DNA of 64,000 nucleotides, taken from NCBI GenBank assembly GCA_911728435.2, contig OU452201.1:28458001-28522000 (forward strand). The letters run 5' to 3'. The translations under genes and the position numbers were made by a program. The notes beneath the pieces were generated by a model, which ran no database searches, was not told the DNA's origin, and saw only the letters and a list, made by a program, of their open reading frames with translations. Shown piece by piece: positions 45,433 to 57,236 of the stretch. Position 1 is the first letter of the stretch, and each line of letters starts with the position of its first letter. The stretch comes from Apoderus coryli (taxonomy: Eukaryota > Arthropoda > Insecta > Coleoptera > Attelabidae).

Positions 45433-46485
45433 TGACTGATCATAGTTTATTGATTGCTATTCTGAGGTATATGGGTTTCAACGGTCCATTCACCGCCCTA
45501 ATTAAAAACGCTTTGAATGAGCGTAGGCAAATGGTTTCCCATAGAGGAAAGCTATCGTAAATAGAAAGATTGAGGAGTGGTGTTCCGCAGGGCTCTGTTT
45601 TATCTCCAATTTTGTTTTCTTTATATACGTCCCAGTTTATCCTTACAATTTTGTAAGGCTCACATGTACGCGGATGATACTCCGATATATTTATCATTTG
45701 CACTAAATGCGCTCGAGGAAAGTGTTGACAGGATCAATCATGACATTTCAGAATTTGCAAAAGCATCTCAGTCTCATGGGCTAGAAATAAATCCAACGAA
45801 GTCGGAACTTTTGCTGTTTGGTAATAAAAGCCATAACGAGAGCTATAAGGACTTAACTGTCGTGATTGATAATGTCGTTTTAAAGAGCACTGACTGTACA
45901 AAAAACCTGGATACCGAATTGAGGTTTACGAAGCATGAGCCTTTGCATAAGGAGGGCTTTTTTCTAATTTAAAAGCAATATACGGTAGTTGAAGATGGCT
46001 TAACTTTTATGCGACAGTTTAGTACTGTCACATTTTAATTATGGAGATGTTATAATATATAGTCCTTGTTTAAAAAAAATTGACGAGAACAGGATTCAGT
46101 TGATGCAGAATTCATGCACACGGCTTGTATGTGGAATTCGTATGAGTCGAAAAGGCATCAGCGCTAAGATTAAGGAATTCGGCTGGTGAAGAATGAAACA
46201 ACGTCGGATCTTTCAGTCATTAATTTTGTTTAACAAAATCATTACACGAAAAAAACCCGAAATAATTATATGAGGATTGAAGTTCCGGGGATCTGTGCAT
46301 GATGTGAATATTCGTCATAAGACTGTCATCACGCCACCGCTACACACAACATCAATGTTTGAGCGGTCATTTTCCTATACGGTTTCTAAATATTACAACG
46401 CCCTACCGGAGAATATAAAAAGTTTACAGGGGTTTTCGTTTAGGACCGCTGTCAGACACGTAATAGAACATATTAATTTGTAAAA
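45433..46485 (+). pseudogene. LINE reverse transcriptase fragment, broken
   Basis: A plus-strand non-LTR reverse transcriptase, 5'-truncated. It begins in the palm domain (LRYMGFNGPFTALIKNAL, LRSGVPQGSVLSPILFSLY). The catalytic YADDTPIYLSF is intact at 45670-45700, followed by HGLEINPTKSELLLFGNKSH and a decayed C-terminal region (NRIQLMQNSCTRLVCGIRMS at about 46090-46150, and SFSYTVSKYYNALPENIKSL at 46360-46425). Several stops and frame changes interrupt it. The YADD motif and tail differ from the LINEs at 6.9 and 34.4 kb, so it is another family. Confidence 0.85.
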
Positions 46486-46941
46486 ATGTTACTTATTTTG
46501 GCCAGCAATATAAAACAATTTTCAGTTTAGTTTAAGGTAAAATATAAGTTAAATTTTGGTTATATTGGACCTCTAATATATGAATTTATTATATACCAAA
46601 AACAACAAGAATCATAAATATATAAATATGTAGGTATATCGGAAAGTGGAAGAATAAAATTGATTTTCAATCTACGTACATCGGAATGACGTCAAACAAG
46701 CTATGTTTGCCTAAATATACGCAGTAGCTCTATGGTTCGTTGCCTTTCTGAGTTGTATATGTATACGTGCATAACAGCAATAAAATGTTATCATCAAAGA
46801 TTAGGGAAATATTATTTATGAGACATTTTATATTGCCACGAGAGCTTACACTCGTGATTAATCTGTCCAACAACACTATTAATGTTCCAAGCAAGCACTT
46901 AAATATCGAGCTTTAACTCACAGGGAAAGTAGTACGAACGC

Positions 46942-47180
46942 GCTCAAAAAAAATTGAGATAAAGACGGATATTACCATTTTGAAGTTCGCTGAGGTGGCT
47001 AAGACCATTTCCAGATGGAAATCTTTCGATCTCTGTGTATTCTTCCACGATATCGCCTAAACGCTTCACCCAATTTAGCTAAATTTTGGTATGTGAGTTC
47101 GGGGAAATTCTAGGATGAACCTATTAGTTTTTGGTTGAAATCGCTTTAACCCTATGATATGGGTGCACACAATTCCCAAA
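46942..47180 (-). repeat. Dispersed repeat R2, copy 2 (inverted)
   Basis: In inverse it carries GGAAATGGTCTTAGCC, the GGCGATATCGTGGAAGAATA word and CAATTTAGCTAAATTTTGGT-like flanks in the same order as the copies at 41962 and 51766, and starts with TTGAGATAAAGACGGATATT shared with the end of the 51.8-kb copy. Confidence 0.7.
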
Positions 47181-50100
47181 TTCTTAAATAGCAGTTATAG
47201 TGGAATGTTATTTCTAGTTGAATTATTCGCAAATATTCTTAGTATATTGAAAAATGTTTTAAATTTTTATCTCGTAAATGAGGGAACATAGGAAGAAAAT
47301 ACAACAGATAAAAAATATGTAGTTTTAGCTGCTTTATCTCAAGACGATATCAAAATTAAATTACAGTAAGTGCCGTACATTTTTTATAAATAATTTTCTT
47401 TAACTAACGCCACTGGACTTAATAATTTTGATCTCGTTAAGGCCATATAAGCTCGCTATTTCTAGCAACAACGCTACCAAATTTCAAAGAAATTGGTAAG
47501 GAGATATTTGACTTACGATAAAAAAACCATCATTTACAAAAAAAAAAACTTTTTTTCATAAAAGTACCTGCGAAAGCATTCGCTGAAATATCTTCTTCTT
47601 TTTGTATATGGGGAACCGTTTATGAGACTCTGTGTCAGATAAAATATTAAAATGTAAACACTCGCATTAAAAAAATATAAAAATATGGTTGAACGCGTCA
47701 ATAAATTATTACTCATTCTTATACCCAAGAAGCAAAAGTTTCATAGTTGCGAACTAATACTTTGATATGACAAATGTGAAGAGGACCAAAAAGGTTCTCA
47801 AATATAAAACACAAATTTTTCACGTGAAACTTTACCAAAAATTATTTGCGCAAAGAATAATAACATCAAATTGTCACTAATTTAACATTACTATCAAAAT
47901 AAACTTTCGATTTTGGTGGCCTTGGATATACATGAAAAATAAAAATAAAATTGATGCTTTCAAATATAAATTATATATATCAAGCGACGAAATATTATTG
48001 TTTTCCAAAGATCTGTGGGCAAAGAAAGATTCAAAATGATTCATTCAATAGCTGTTGATGATAGGTCTAGGGAAACGTGAAAACAAAATGAGCAAGTCAA
48101 CAAATTTAATTATATATAAGGTGTTCCATTCGAAATAAAAGAGAATCATTCAAATTTTTGAAACAATGGTATGTTTAATTTTCCGAAAACTTCTAATGTA
48201 GCATCAACCAGCAATCATCCTGTATCTTTTTTATTACTCGGCCAGCATTAACTGATATTCTTGGCAAGTTATAGATGTGTGGAAAATTCCATTCTGGAGT
48301 GTAATGAACAATATTTTTATTATATATTTGATTGATTGATTAAAAAAACTTTCCTACAGAGCTTTTCTGATAAGCGGTAAGTATTCAATCAAAAAAATTA
48401 TTTGTTCAACTATATCAAACTACATATTCTGCGGTTTCCTTTACTTTTTTATTTGTACAGCTATATTCTAGTATGTCCTCACTACACGCCCTGTTTGAGT
48501 AATCGGCTCGTTGATATCTACACGGTGCTTTTTTCACTTGTAGCTGTCGCTGGTAGATAACTTGATCGCAGGTCAAATCTTGGCGAGTGTTTATTTTTTT
48601 GCAGTTGTTCCAAAATAGAGACTAGGCACGTAAATTGCTATTATCTTAATCGACTTTTCACTTGATATTCTTTACCGCACAGTATTTGACCGTGAAATTG
48701 ACCATATGAATTGTAAATACATACATGTAATCGACGGATTAGACTAATCTACTAAAATACTTCAAGAGCTTCACAAAATGATAAATCTTTCTAAACTGAA
48801 ATTATAATGGATTTAAATATCCCGCCGCGCTTCAGGTAGTCAGTGGAATTAATTAACATCACGTACTCAGGGAGTAGTACCTAGTCCAATGTCCTACACA
48901 GGTCTATTTCATATTTTGTCTATGCACTTGAGGTACATACAATTGATTGATTCTACATCAAAACATCACACAAACGGACACAAGTACCCAGTATAGGTAG
49001 GTAAGTATTATTTTTACTGTGGCGTTATACAAAACTCAGGTTGAACATTTTTGTTCTGATGAATAGATTTCTACTCGAGAATACGAGTATATTTGATGAA
49101 TTACTTGCACAAAAACGATAAATCTGTTTGGCTGATTTTCCCACAGCTCTATTCATTTCGACCACTCGACTGAATTGATATTGAAGCATAATCATATATT
49201 TATGTAAACATTTCTCTTTAATATCTAGTGTAATATTACAATTTATGGTAGATAATAAAATTTGCGTAGCTAAATCGCATTATCTCGTGTCAAACATAGA
49301 AATATCCACTTTTAATTACATTTACGTTTGTTGATTATATGTACATTTTACGATCGATATCATTCCCCACCTGCATGCCTCTGCAATTTTACCATCAAAC
49401 AAAAGCTAATCACGATATCGCAGCCGGCTTTGATGTCATCGGGTTTTCTGATGAATTGCTGCTAAATTACCTCTTGGCCGTTGTCTCAATTATACTGAAA
49501 GGCATTGTAGGCAGGATTTAATTAATTCTCTTTTAGTATCAAAGACAAACTCCGCTTTTCGTATGGATCTCTACACAAAATAATAAATTAATTGGGTATT
49601 TGAAAAGGATAAGTGCTTGTAGACCAATGCGAAAAAAATAATTTGCTCATATCGCTTAACATAACATGGTAAAATAATAGAAATAAATGGCATCTACTGG
49701 CATTTGTCTGCGCAGCAGTTTGTAAATTGATAGTCATACCAATTTAATTTTTATTATTTATTTATTAATTTATATATTAAGAACAAATTCAAAATCTTAA
49801 TAAAACCATCATAAAAAAAAGCAAATCTAAACCAAAACCTATTGATAAATACATACATTTTCTATCGAACTTTTTACCTACAAACCTCCTCTGGCGTTCA
49901 TATAACTTATATTATTGGACACCCTGTATTTAGTATTGGGGGTTTGTAATATTTGGCGTAACAAATGATGAATGGCTATATTAAAAAGAACAAACGAATA
50001 GGTGTGAATTTTTTCATATTTGGTCTATATTTTTATAAAAATTAAAATATTTAAAAAACTATCAGGTTTAGGTGAGATATACTTTAATGAAATTTATTTT

Positions 50101-50524
50101 GAACGGGGAATCTAAAAATACATTCATATACAGGGCATTCCATTTAAAAAAACGCAACTATGGTTCATTTGTTATATTTGTGACACACTGCATCACAATA
50201 TTTTTAAAATGTAGCCATAAATAATTTTTATCGAACCCATGAATAGACCTTTTAGGAAATTAAATAGTTAGCCACACTATTCCGTGTCGTATGGAGTGAA
50301 TAACCCTGTATATTTATGATATGGAGAGCTAAAATAATAACTATAACATGCATATAACATGATTTTCTAGAAGATAATTTCGTCCTCAAAAAAATATTAT
50401 CCCTGAAATGGAGTAAAGAAAAAACGTTCATAGGAAATAGGAAAAATAAATGATTTTGATAATACAGAGTCTGGGGCACATATATACTCTATAGAAGAAA
50501 ACTCAGATCTATTAAGTTATTTTC
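47181..50524. other. AT-rich stretch, no gene seen
   Basis: No recognised coding sequence. Isolated transposon-like ends (GGACACCCTGTATTTAG at about 49917; TACAGGGCATTCCATTTAAA at about 50140) have no clear partner. 49340-49520 has a more even composition (CACGATATCGCAGCCGGCTT) ending in TTTAATTAATTC and might be conserved non-coding DNA; the 60-codon frame in it has no known motif. Confidence 0.4.
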
Positions 50525-51195
50525 TTTTATTTATAGACACCGATATAGTAGAGCTAATTGTATCTGAAACAAACAAATACGCTTCTGATATTTATGCTAA
50601 TAAAAATTTGAACTGGAAGGAAATTAGTGTCTGCGAATTTTATGTATTTCTCGGCCTAATGATGCTAACCGGGCGCCATAGAAAAAATAAGCTAAGAGAA
50701 AATTGGTCGAGTGATAAGCTGCTGCATACGCCAATATTTTCGGAGATAATGTCAAGGTATCGTTTTCAAGCTATTCCTGGCATGTTACACTTTTCCGATA
50801 ATTCTGAGCAAAAAGAAGACAATTCATTTCATAAACTGCGAACAGTGTTTACTAACATTACATTACGGTTCAAGACATACTTCACTCCATTTCAAAAGCT
50901 CGCTATTGACGAGAGCTTAGTACTTTTCAAGGATTTTATGTACTAAATCTAAACGCCATCGTTTCGGGATAAAAGTTTTTCTGATTTGCGACTGTGAAAC
51001 AGGATATTATGTGTTAGGTGTAATTGTCTATCTTGGCCAAGCGACAGAAATTGTACTGTTCAAAGACTTGGAATATCAGGTTAAGTTGTAGCAAGTCTTA
51101 TAGGGCCATATCTAGAAAAAGGCCACTCCTTGTACACAGACAACTGGTACACTAGCCCTACTTTGTATACATATCTACATGAACATATACTAATT

Positions 51196-51530
51196 TATAA
51201 AAGGATGTGTTTGGCGACATCTAGTTTTATCGTTGGTAGTACGCCGAGTGAACAACAGTTCCTATATCGGCTGCCTGGGAGGTCTCTGACCCCATAAAGC
51301 AACTACCAACACATAGACGCGCCGATACTCCCTTAAGCGGGATCGCATATATTTGAAATGGGCTTGTTTAACAAAACAAGACTTAAAATCCGAGAGTTTG
51401 TCTGTCAACCACTATACTTTCACCAGACGGCCGTTTCGTCGATCCACGACTCATCAGTGGTGATCGGTCAGTAGTTGACAGCCAAACTCTCGTAAATAAT
51501 GTGGTATATACCCCACACGGTACAGAGATG
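51196..51530 (-). mobile_element. 335-bp insertion with 10-bp target duplication carrying a hammerhead ribozyme
   Basis: TATACTAATT occurs at 51186-51195 and again at 51531-51540, and the piggyBac frame continues across once the segment between is skipped, so this is a clean insertion with a 10-bp target duplication. It has no coding capacity. Its middle holds a hammerhead ribozyme on the minus strand. Size and duplication fit a small RNA-mediated retroelement such as a retrozyme or a fragment of a Penelope-like element; the class is inference. Confidence 0.75.
51421..51462 (-). ncRNA. Type I hammerhead ribozyme with minimal stem III
   Basis: On the minus strand the core reads CTGATGA, stem II GTCG-TGGAT-CGAC, GAAA, then CGGCCGTC. 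All invariant core bases are present (CUGAUGA, GAAA, and U-C before the cut). Stem I pairs CACCA with TGGTG and extends as CTGTCAAC/GTTGACAG and CGAGAGTTTG/CAAACTCTCG (51397 to about 51492) with internal loops. Stem III is only about 3 bp with a 2-nt loop, as in the retroelement hammerheads of animals that work best as dimers. The predicted cut is after GTC, between 51426 and 51425. Confidence 0.85.
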
Positions 51531-51765
51531 TATACTAATTCTTGCGGAACAGTTCGTTCTAATAGTAAAGAGATGCCAAATTTTCCACAGAAATTAAATA
51601 AAGGCGAGTCAATTTCATTTCAATGCGTGCTGAAAATCTGCTCAGTGTGAAATGGCGTGATGTTTTAATGCTGACTACAATGCACGAAGATCACATGGTC
51701 ACTTTAGACAAAGTAAATTACAAGACAAGAGAGCCTATAAAAAACCAGCTTGTCACTTTTAAACG

Positions 51766-52053
51766 CAATTTTCTCGAGAATTATTGAGGTAAATATCAAA
51801 GATAACCAACCGCTATAATGCAAATAAAAAATGCTTTAAAGGTTCTGTCCAAGAGATTTGAACGAAAAAGAAATGGGTTCATCATAGGACTCCATCAACC
51901 TCGGATACCAATAGCTCAATTGGTTGAGGCGTATAGGTGCTATCGTGGAAGTATACACACAGACAGACAGACGTCCATCTGGAAATGGTCTTAAATCGTC
52001 TCAGAAACAAAATGGTTATATCCGTCTTTATCTCAAATTTTTTTTTAGCGTGG
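51766..52053 (+). repeat. Dispersed repeat R2, copy 3
   Basis: Shares CGCAATTTTCTCGAGAATTA, ATAGCTCAATTGGTTGAGGC, GGTGCTATCGTGGAAGTATA, a CAGACAGACAGACG run and CCATCTGGAAATGGTCTTAA with the copy at 41962. It begins directly at the point where the piggyBac homology stops. Confidence 0.75.
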
Positions 52054-52214
52054 TCACAATCTTTCCCTATTGGTCGAGAAAGTAAAAACATTTTTCAAAG
52101 AACTTTTCTCAAGCATTTTCTTAACCCTTCTGTGTAAGTATATCTCAACACGTAGACCGCCCGCGACATCTAACATTGAGTGGTTCTAGTTTAATATTTT
52201 TAGAAAAGACTTTG

Positions 52215-52647
52215 CCAGCCGGTGTGTAATTTTCAACATTCATTGTGAAATCAGACGTTCATAAAGTCCCTTGGGGTACTAGTTATCCCCTAATGATAAA
52301 CCTTCTAAAAAACTATCAGCTTACATCCGTAGGTACCGTGGTAAAAAATAAGAGGGAAATTCCTGCAGCATTACTCAACATAAGGTATAGGGCTCCAAGG
52401 CTCTCTTTTTGCGTTCAAAGAAGATATAACGGCTATGTGATTCGTACCTAAGAAAAATTAGAATGGTGTACTTTTCTCTAATTTTCATCACGACGACACT
52501 ACCACGGACGAGAATAAACTGTCAGAAATTATTGAATTTTACAACTCCACTAATGGTGCAGTTGATACTATAGTGTGCCGAGAAATAGTCGTCGAGGACC
52601 ATAGCCAATGCACAAGTAATCTACAAGACCAACACAAATTAGCATAA
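52215..52647 (+). pseudogene. Second, different piggyBac relic
   Basis: The frame 52245-52451 contains LLKNYQLTSVGTVVKNKREI and PAALLNIRYRAP, the segment that follows the third catalytic Asp in piggyBac transposases. At 52500-52570, in another frame, KLSEIIEFYNSTNGAVDTI matches the conserved motif before the C-terminal domain. Because the upstream piggyBac copy already contains its own version of the first segment (NSCGTVRSNRKEMP), this must be another element of a different subfamily, not its continuation. It is truncated at both sides and no catalytic residues are present. Confidence 0.75.
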
Positions 52648-52649
52648 TC

Positions 52650-53569
52650 TAAAAAGGCGCCTTTTTTTTAAATATGACTAACTCATGCGATTTTTCATGT
52701 AAAAATTGTGCAATTTTTAAGCAGTCCTTATTTCTGCTTTTTTTAATATATAATATCAATATTCTTGTTGTCTTTTAATTAATATTGTCTAGAATAACGA
52801 TCACAACACAGGTTTTTTATCACTCATTATATACGAGTATAAAAAGTCCCCGTAATGTGTCACTAGTTTGTGAATTTCGTAGAAATCTACATTAGTATTT
52901 TTTTTTACAAATACGTGTTATAAGTAAAAAAATTATCACGCCTTTGTGGAACTTTTTAGTGTGTGTGTATGTGGGGTCTGTGTAACCCCACCACACCAGT
53001 AATGTAACTTTTTTCACCACACTAACGGATGGTTACATTGCAACTACATCTATCGCTTTTGACATAATATTTATATGACAAACTACCTTTAATTCAACGC
53101 TTCGAGTTTCTTGCTTTGCCTGTATAGATTTTGTTTAACACAAAAGCTTAGCTTAGCAAAACAATAAATCAGATTTAACATTTAAATCACTTTACCTCAG
53201 TAATCCAAGCCAGTGATATATATTGATTGCAATTACACGGACCTGAAAGTTTTTCAGTATTATGTAGTAGTTTAAAAATACCTAATTCAAGTGAAACATG
53301 TTGGAATTTAAAAGTATTCTACTTAACTAAATTACGTTCTTTAATATTATTAACTGATATGATAATATTATAATATAATAATAAATATTTACTACACTAA
53401 TCAAAAAAATAACTTGTAGCTTCAGAACCCACTAATCTCACACAGAACCCAACACATTGGCTGCATGATTCATTTACCAAATATACTATTTTTAATACAA
53501 AATAAAACTCTGGTAAATTACTTGTAATAATAATTAATCAGTTGCTTTTTCTATTTACATATTTATTTA
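52650..53569. other. AT-rich stretch, nothing recognised
   Basis: No coding frame or repeat structure that I can support. A local GTGGGGTCTG..ACCCCACCACACC inverted repeat lies at about 52971-52997. Confidence 0.45.
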
Positions 53570-53700
53570 CTTATTTAACGTGACCTACGTTTGTATGCAA
53601 ATTTCCAGTGAAAAATCAGATTTTATAGTGTGTTTTTTTGACCTTGAACTTCGCTTGGCATTAATGGAAGATTTTCATTAATTGACTGTTTCTATACACG
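53570..53700. promoter_or_regulatory. Possible cis-regulatory cluster
   Basis: Within 60 bp occur TATGCAAATTT (53596-53606), a POU-type octamer, and TGACCTTGAACTT (53640-53652), whose inverse TCAAGGTCA is the extended half-site of FTZ-F1/ERR-type nuclear receptors, followed by TTCATTAATTGA. This is pattern-matching only, with no linked promoter seen. Confidence 0.25.
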
Positions 53701-56700
53701 GTGATTCACGATCGAAGGCAGGTACAATTTAATGGAAAACGAGAATAGGATTATTATTTAGAAAATCTGGTTGCTTACATGTGTCAATCTAATCTATAAT
53801 TCTGCAATATTTTGACGTTTGTGACACATCTGGTTAAACCGGAAGTTGATACCAATTTTGTTTTATTAATTAATTAACGTTGATGACATTTTGATGAATT
53901 TTGTAAGTAACTTAAATATTCACTGTGTGTAAAAATCCTCGAAAATGAACGGAAATATTTAATAACGGTGTTCAAATGAATATCTTATGAGATTATTTAT
54001 TTTACACGGACAATGTGATGGAATTAATGCAGAATATTCAACTAATTGTATCCTGAATTACCAACGATAAACGAGATGAATTACCAGATAATTTTATTAA
54101 TTATGGCTCTACTTTAAGAGCGTCTCCAACATTACCAAAAGGTGACTTCAAATGAACACAACATTATTCACATTTTGTTATTATTTATTCTTTCTTTTAT
54201 TTTGTAAACTTGCTCGCGTTAATTGATGGTAATTTACGAGTTTATTACAGAAAGCTGTAGAAAATTTCATACACTTATCTCCTCCATTATATCCTTTGGT
54301 CAAAAAACTAAACCAAGATGCAGTAAAAATCAGATGCGATTTGCGTTTAGCCGGGGGCTATCGTGATAATGAGGAAAAAATTGTAACGGCCATTAGCAGT
54401 TCATAAACTTTTTACGAAATTCCGTAAAAAATTTCGAAAAAAAGTGTAAATTTCGTAAAAAAGTGTGAATAACCAAAATTTGCAATTTTGAAACAGTGAA
54501 TTTAAAGAAAAAAAAAAGAGTAGTGGCCCTTCTACGCTAAAATTTGATGATAATTATATAATAATAATAATTATTATTTTAATGTAATATACGGGGTGTT
54601 CCATTTGAGAGAAATGACTTATGCCTATGTTTACTAGTTAAGTATATTATAGTAATTTGCGAACATCCTGTAATTGGGTGAGCCACCGCACCGGTTAACT
54701 CAGTTGAACTTTCTAAGGCATCGTTAAATCACTGCCGAAATTTCAACATTTTGTCATTTCTAAAAAATTTAAATCTACCTATTTAAAAACACATGAAGAT
54801 AGGTGTATAGGGAAGTGTTAAGACAAAATACGCCAAAAGGATAAATAGGACACCCTACTATATAATTATTATTTTTAATTCTACGTACAGGGTATTTCAT
54901 TATATTTTGACTCCTATCTAGAGTCGTTATCATTATTAGATAGAAAGACAATTTAAATACAAAAGTGTTAGGGTTTCTGCTGTAGTATCTTTTAGAACTA
55001 CTGGAATCAAAAAATTTGGTTTGCAAAATTGAAAAAATTAAGTAGGCTTTATATTTTGAATAAGACAGCCTATATATTATAAGCCAACTTGATGCCAAAT
55101 TAAGTCGACGTATTGTTCAAGGGGAATATTTTCTAAGTATTGCTCTATTTGATTTTCCAAAAAAAAAATAAATATCGTTGACCAGTTCATATTCCCTCGT
55201 ATATAACTGGCCCTATTACATTTTTTATTTAACATACCACAGCATACATTAAGAGATCTACGTTCCTGTATTTTAACCGCCTGAATTTGGTGCGGGTTTT
55301 CTGTTGCTCAAAAATTCTTATCTTAGCGATTAAATACACCCGCTGTTGCGAAAAATGCCTCACATGGGTGAATATTATTTTGTTGAAAAACCCGTGATCT
55401 CCTTGAAATCGTCTATACATTTCAGTGCCTCTGCCTTTTATGGTAATCTGTTAAATTTCGAACTGGAAGAAAAATATAAGGATGAAATTTATAACGTTTT
55501 AGGGTTTGTTGAATCTTGTTCTATGACTTCCAGACATAGCACATCAGCGATCGAATATTCAGGATTTTCTAAAAAAATATTAACCATTCTAATTTTCAAA
55601 ACAGTCTGATAAAAATATAATATCAAGCTCATCAAAATTGACAAAATATTAATACCTTGAGAGTAAAGTAGAACATCAAGTTCTTCATCTAAATTTCTTT
55701 ATATTGTCTGAGTCTTCCGTTCAACGCTATTTCGATCTTTAAAATTTTTAATTACATTTTTATCTGTGTATGTTGAAGTTCTTGGATATAATTGACGATA
55801 TTCGGTTCTAACTCTTAAAGCACTATTATGACTGGAATAGAAAAATCTGAATTCTGAATAACCCATTTGATTTAATTTGTGCAAATTAATTTATAAATTG
55901 TCAAATAGCAAATGCACTGGTAAAATATGGAATGACAACCAAATATATCGTTGACACCATGTCAATAATTGTAATCAGGGTACCCTTGATTATTTTTGGA
56001 GCAATAAACAATTGAAATTGAAGTTTGAAACTGAAATATCTGAAGAACGACTGAGGATAATACCAATAACCTATACTTTTTTTTGAAATCAGAACAAAAA
56101 GAGCTTTCATTTTAGCTTATAATATAGTTAAAATATAATGCCTAATTAAATTTTTCAAGCTACATTTAATTTCATTAAACATTCTTAAATTGAAGTATAT
56201 TATAGCTTTTATACTGTCTGTTATGTTTTACGAGATAACTTCACCTGGAGGGATAATTAATATATTCAATATTATTTTAAAATTCAATTCCAAATATCTG
56301 TGAACGAAAACGTGAATGATAAAATGTGTGACGATATGCTATTATACCCAAGTCGAGAATAAAAAATGTACGTTACGTAAATATATGGACCAAGATAAAG
56401 CTTTCGTTTTTTGTATTCATTACGTTCTTATCAAATTAACAAATATCCTGCATCAGCGATAGTGGGAAAAATCTAATGTGAATGTTTGTTCAAAAAGAGC
56501 TTTTAGGATAAACAAACATTTCAGTTTAATAAATGCTATTTGCATGTGACAGGAAGTATATTCCAATCTATTTCGTCTTTCGTTGTTTAAAACTATGAAA
56601 CTAACAACAATGCAGCTCTAAATTCACAAAAAATAATGAACCTGCCCACTCCAGTGAGAGTTACTCCCTCTACCAAACAATTGTGAACGTCAATCTAAAC

Positions 56701-57064
56701 TCTAAACTATAATAGTAAAGCTTCATCATTTACTATAGGTATGCGGAATTAAATGAGTAGGTACATCTCCTGGGACATTACTATAGCCGTTGGTTTATGG
56801 AATATTTTCCCAGTAATACATAAACATATAGGCGTGGATAAGGCTATGACGGCATTACATTATGAGTTCGTGGAAATAGTAATTTATTTGAGCAGTTTAA
56901 AGAATATAGAGTATTTTTCAAAAGCGAACAATTAACTTCGCTGAGTATGCAATTAGTCAAGTTCTTCATAGAAATTTTTAAAACTGGAATTGCAGTCTGA
57001 ATAGGATAATTTGTGATATACGAGAAGGAGTTTTTGATTCCGCGGAATCATGGGGATGGCAGAT
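53701..57064. other. AT-rich stretch, no gene seen
   Basis: No recognised gene. Solo transposon-like ends are scattered (ACGGGGTGTTCCATTTGAGA at about 54592, GGACACCCTACTATATAATT at about 54848, TACAGGGTATTTCATTATAT at about 54887), plus AACCGGAAGTTGATACC at about 53839, related to the arms of the composite transposon. Confidence 0.45.
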
Positions 57065-57236
57065 AGTGGCACAGCCTTTTTTCGGCAGGCCATGAAACAG
57101 TATATTTGGCAATGTTGAGTTCCAGTCGCTTTGTATATGTTTACATTATTACATTGTCTAATTAAATCAGAGCTTATTGAGCTCAATTAAAATTTTTTTT
57201 AAAAAACTAGTACTTAGTGATAAGTGTGTATAAATA

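Larger units (their letters stand above)
50525..51790 (+). pseudogene. piggyBac-type transposase, interrupted by an insertion
   Basis: The frame reads TDIVELIVSETNKYASDIYA, then 50608-50946 with CEFYVFLGLMMLTGRHRKNK, PIFSEIMSRYRFQAIPGMLH and the first catalytic Asp in LAIDESLVLFK. After a stop at 50944 it continues with KRHRFGIKVFLICDCETGYY (second Asp) and, past two more stops, YTDNWYTSPTLYTYL (third Asp). After the insert at 51196-51530 it resumes with NSCGTVRSNRKEMPNF and WRDVLMLTTMHEDHMVTLD. The three Asp residues and the order of motifs are those of the DDE_Tnp_1_7 (piggyBac) family. The C-terminal zinc-binding Cys region is absent: homology ends near 51750, where repeat R2 begins. No TTAA-flanked ends were found. 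Confidence 0.88.
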
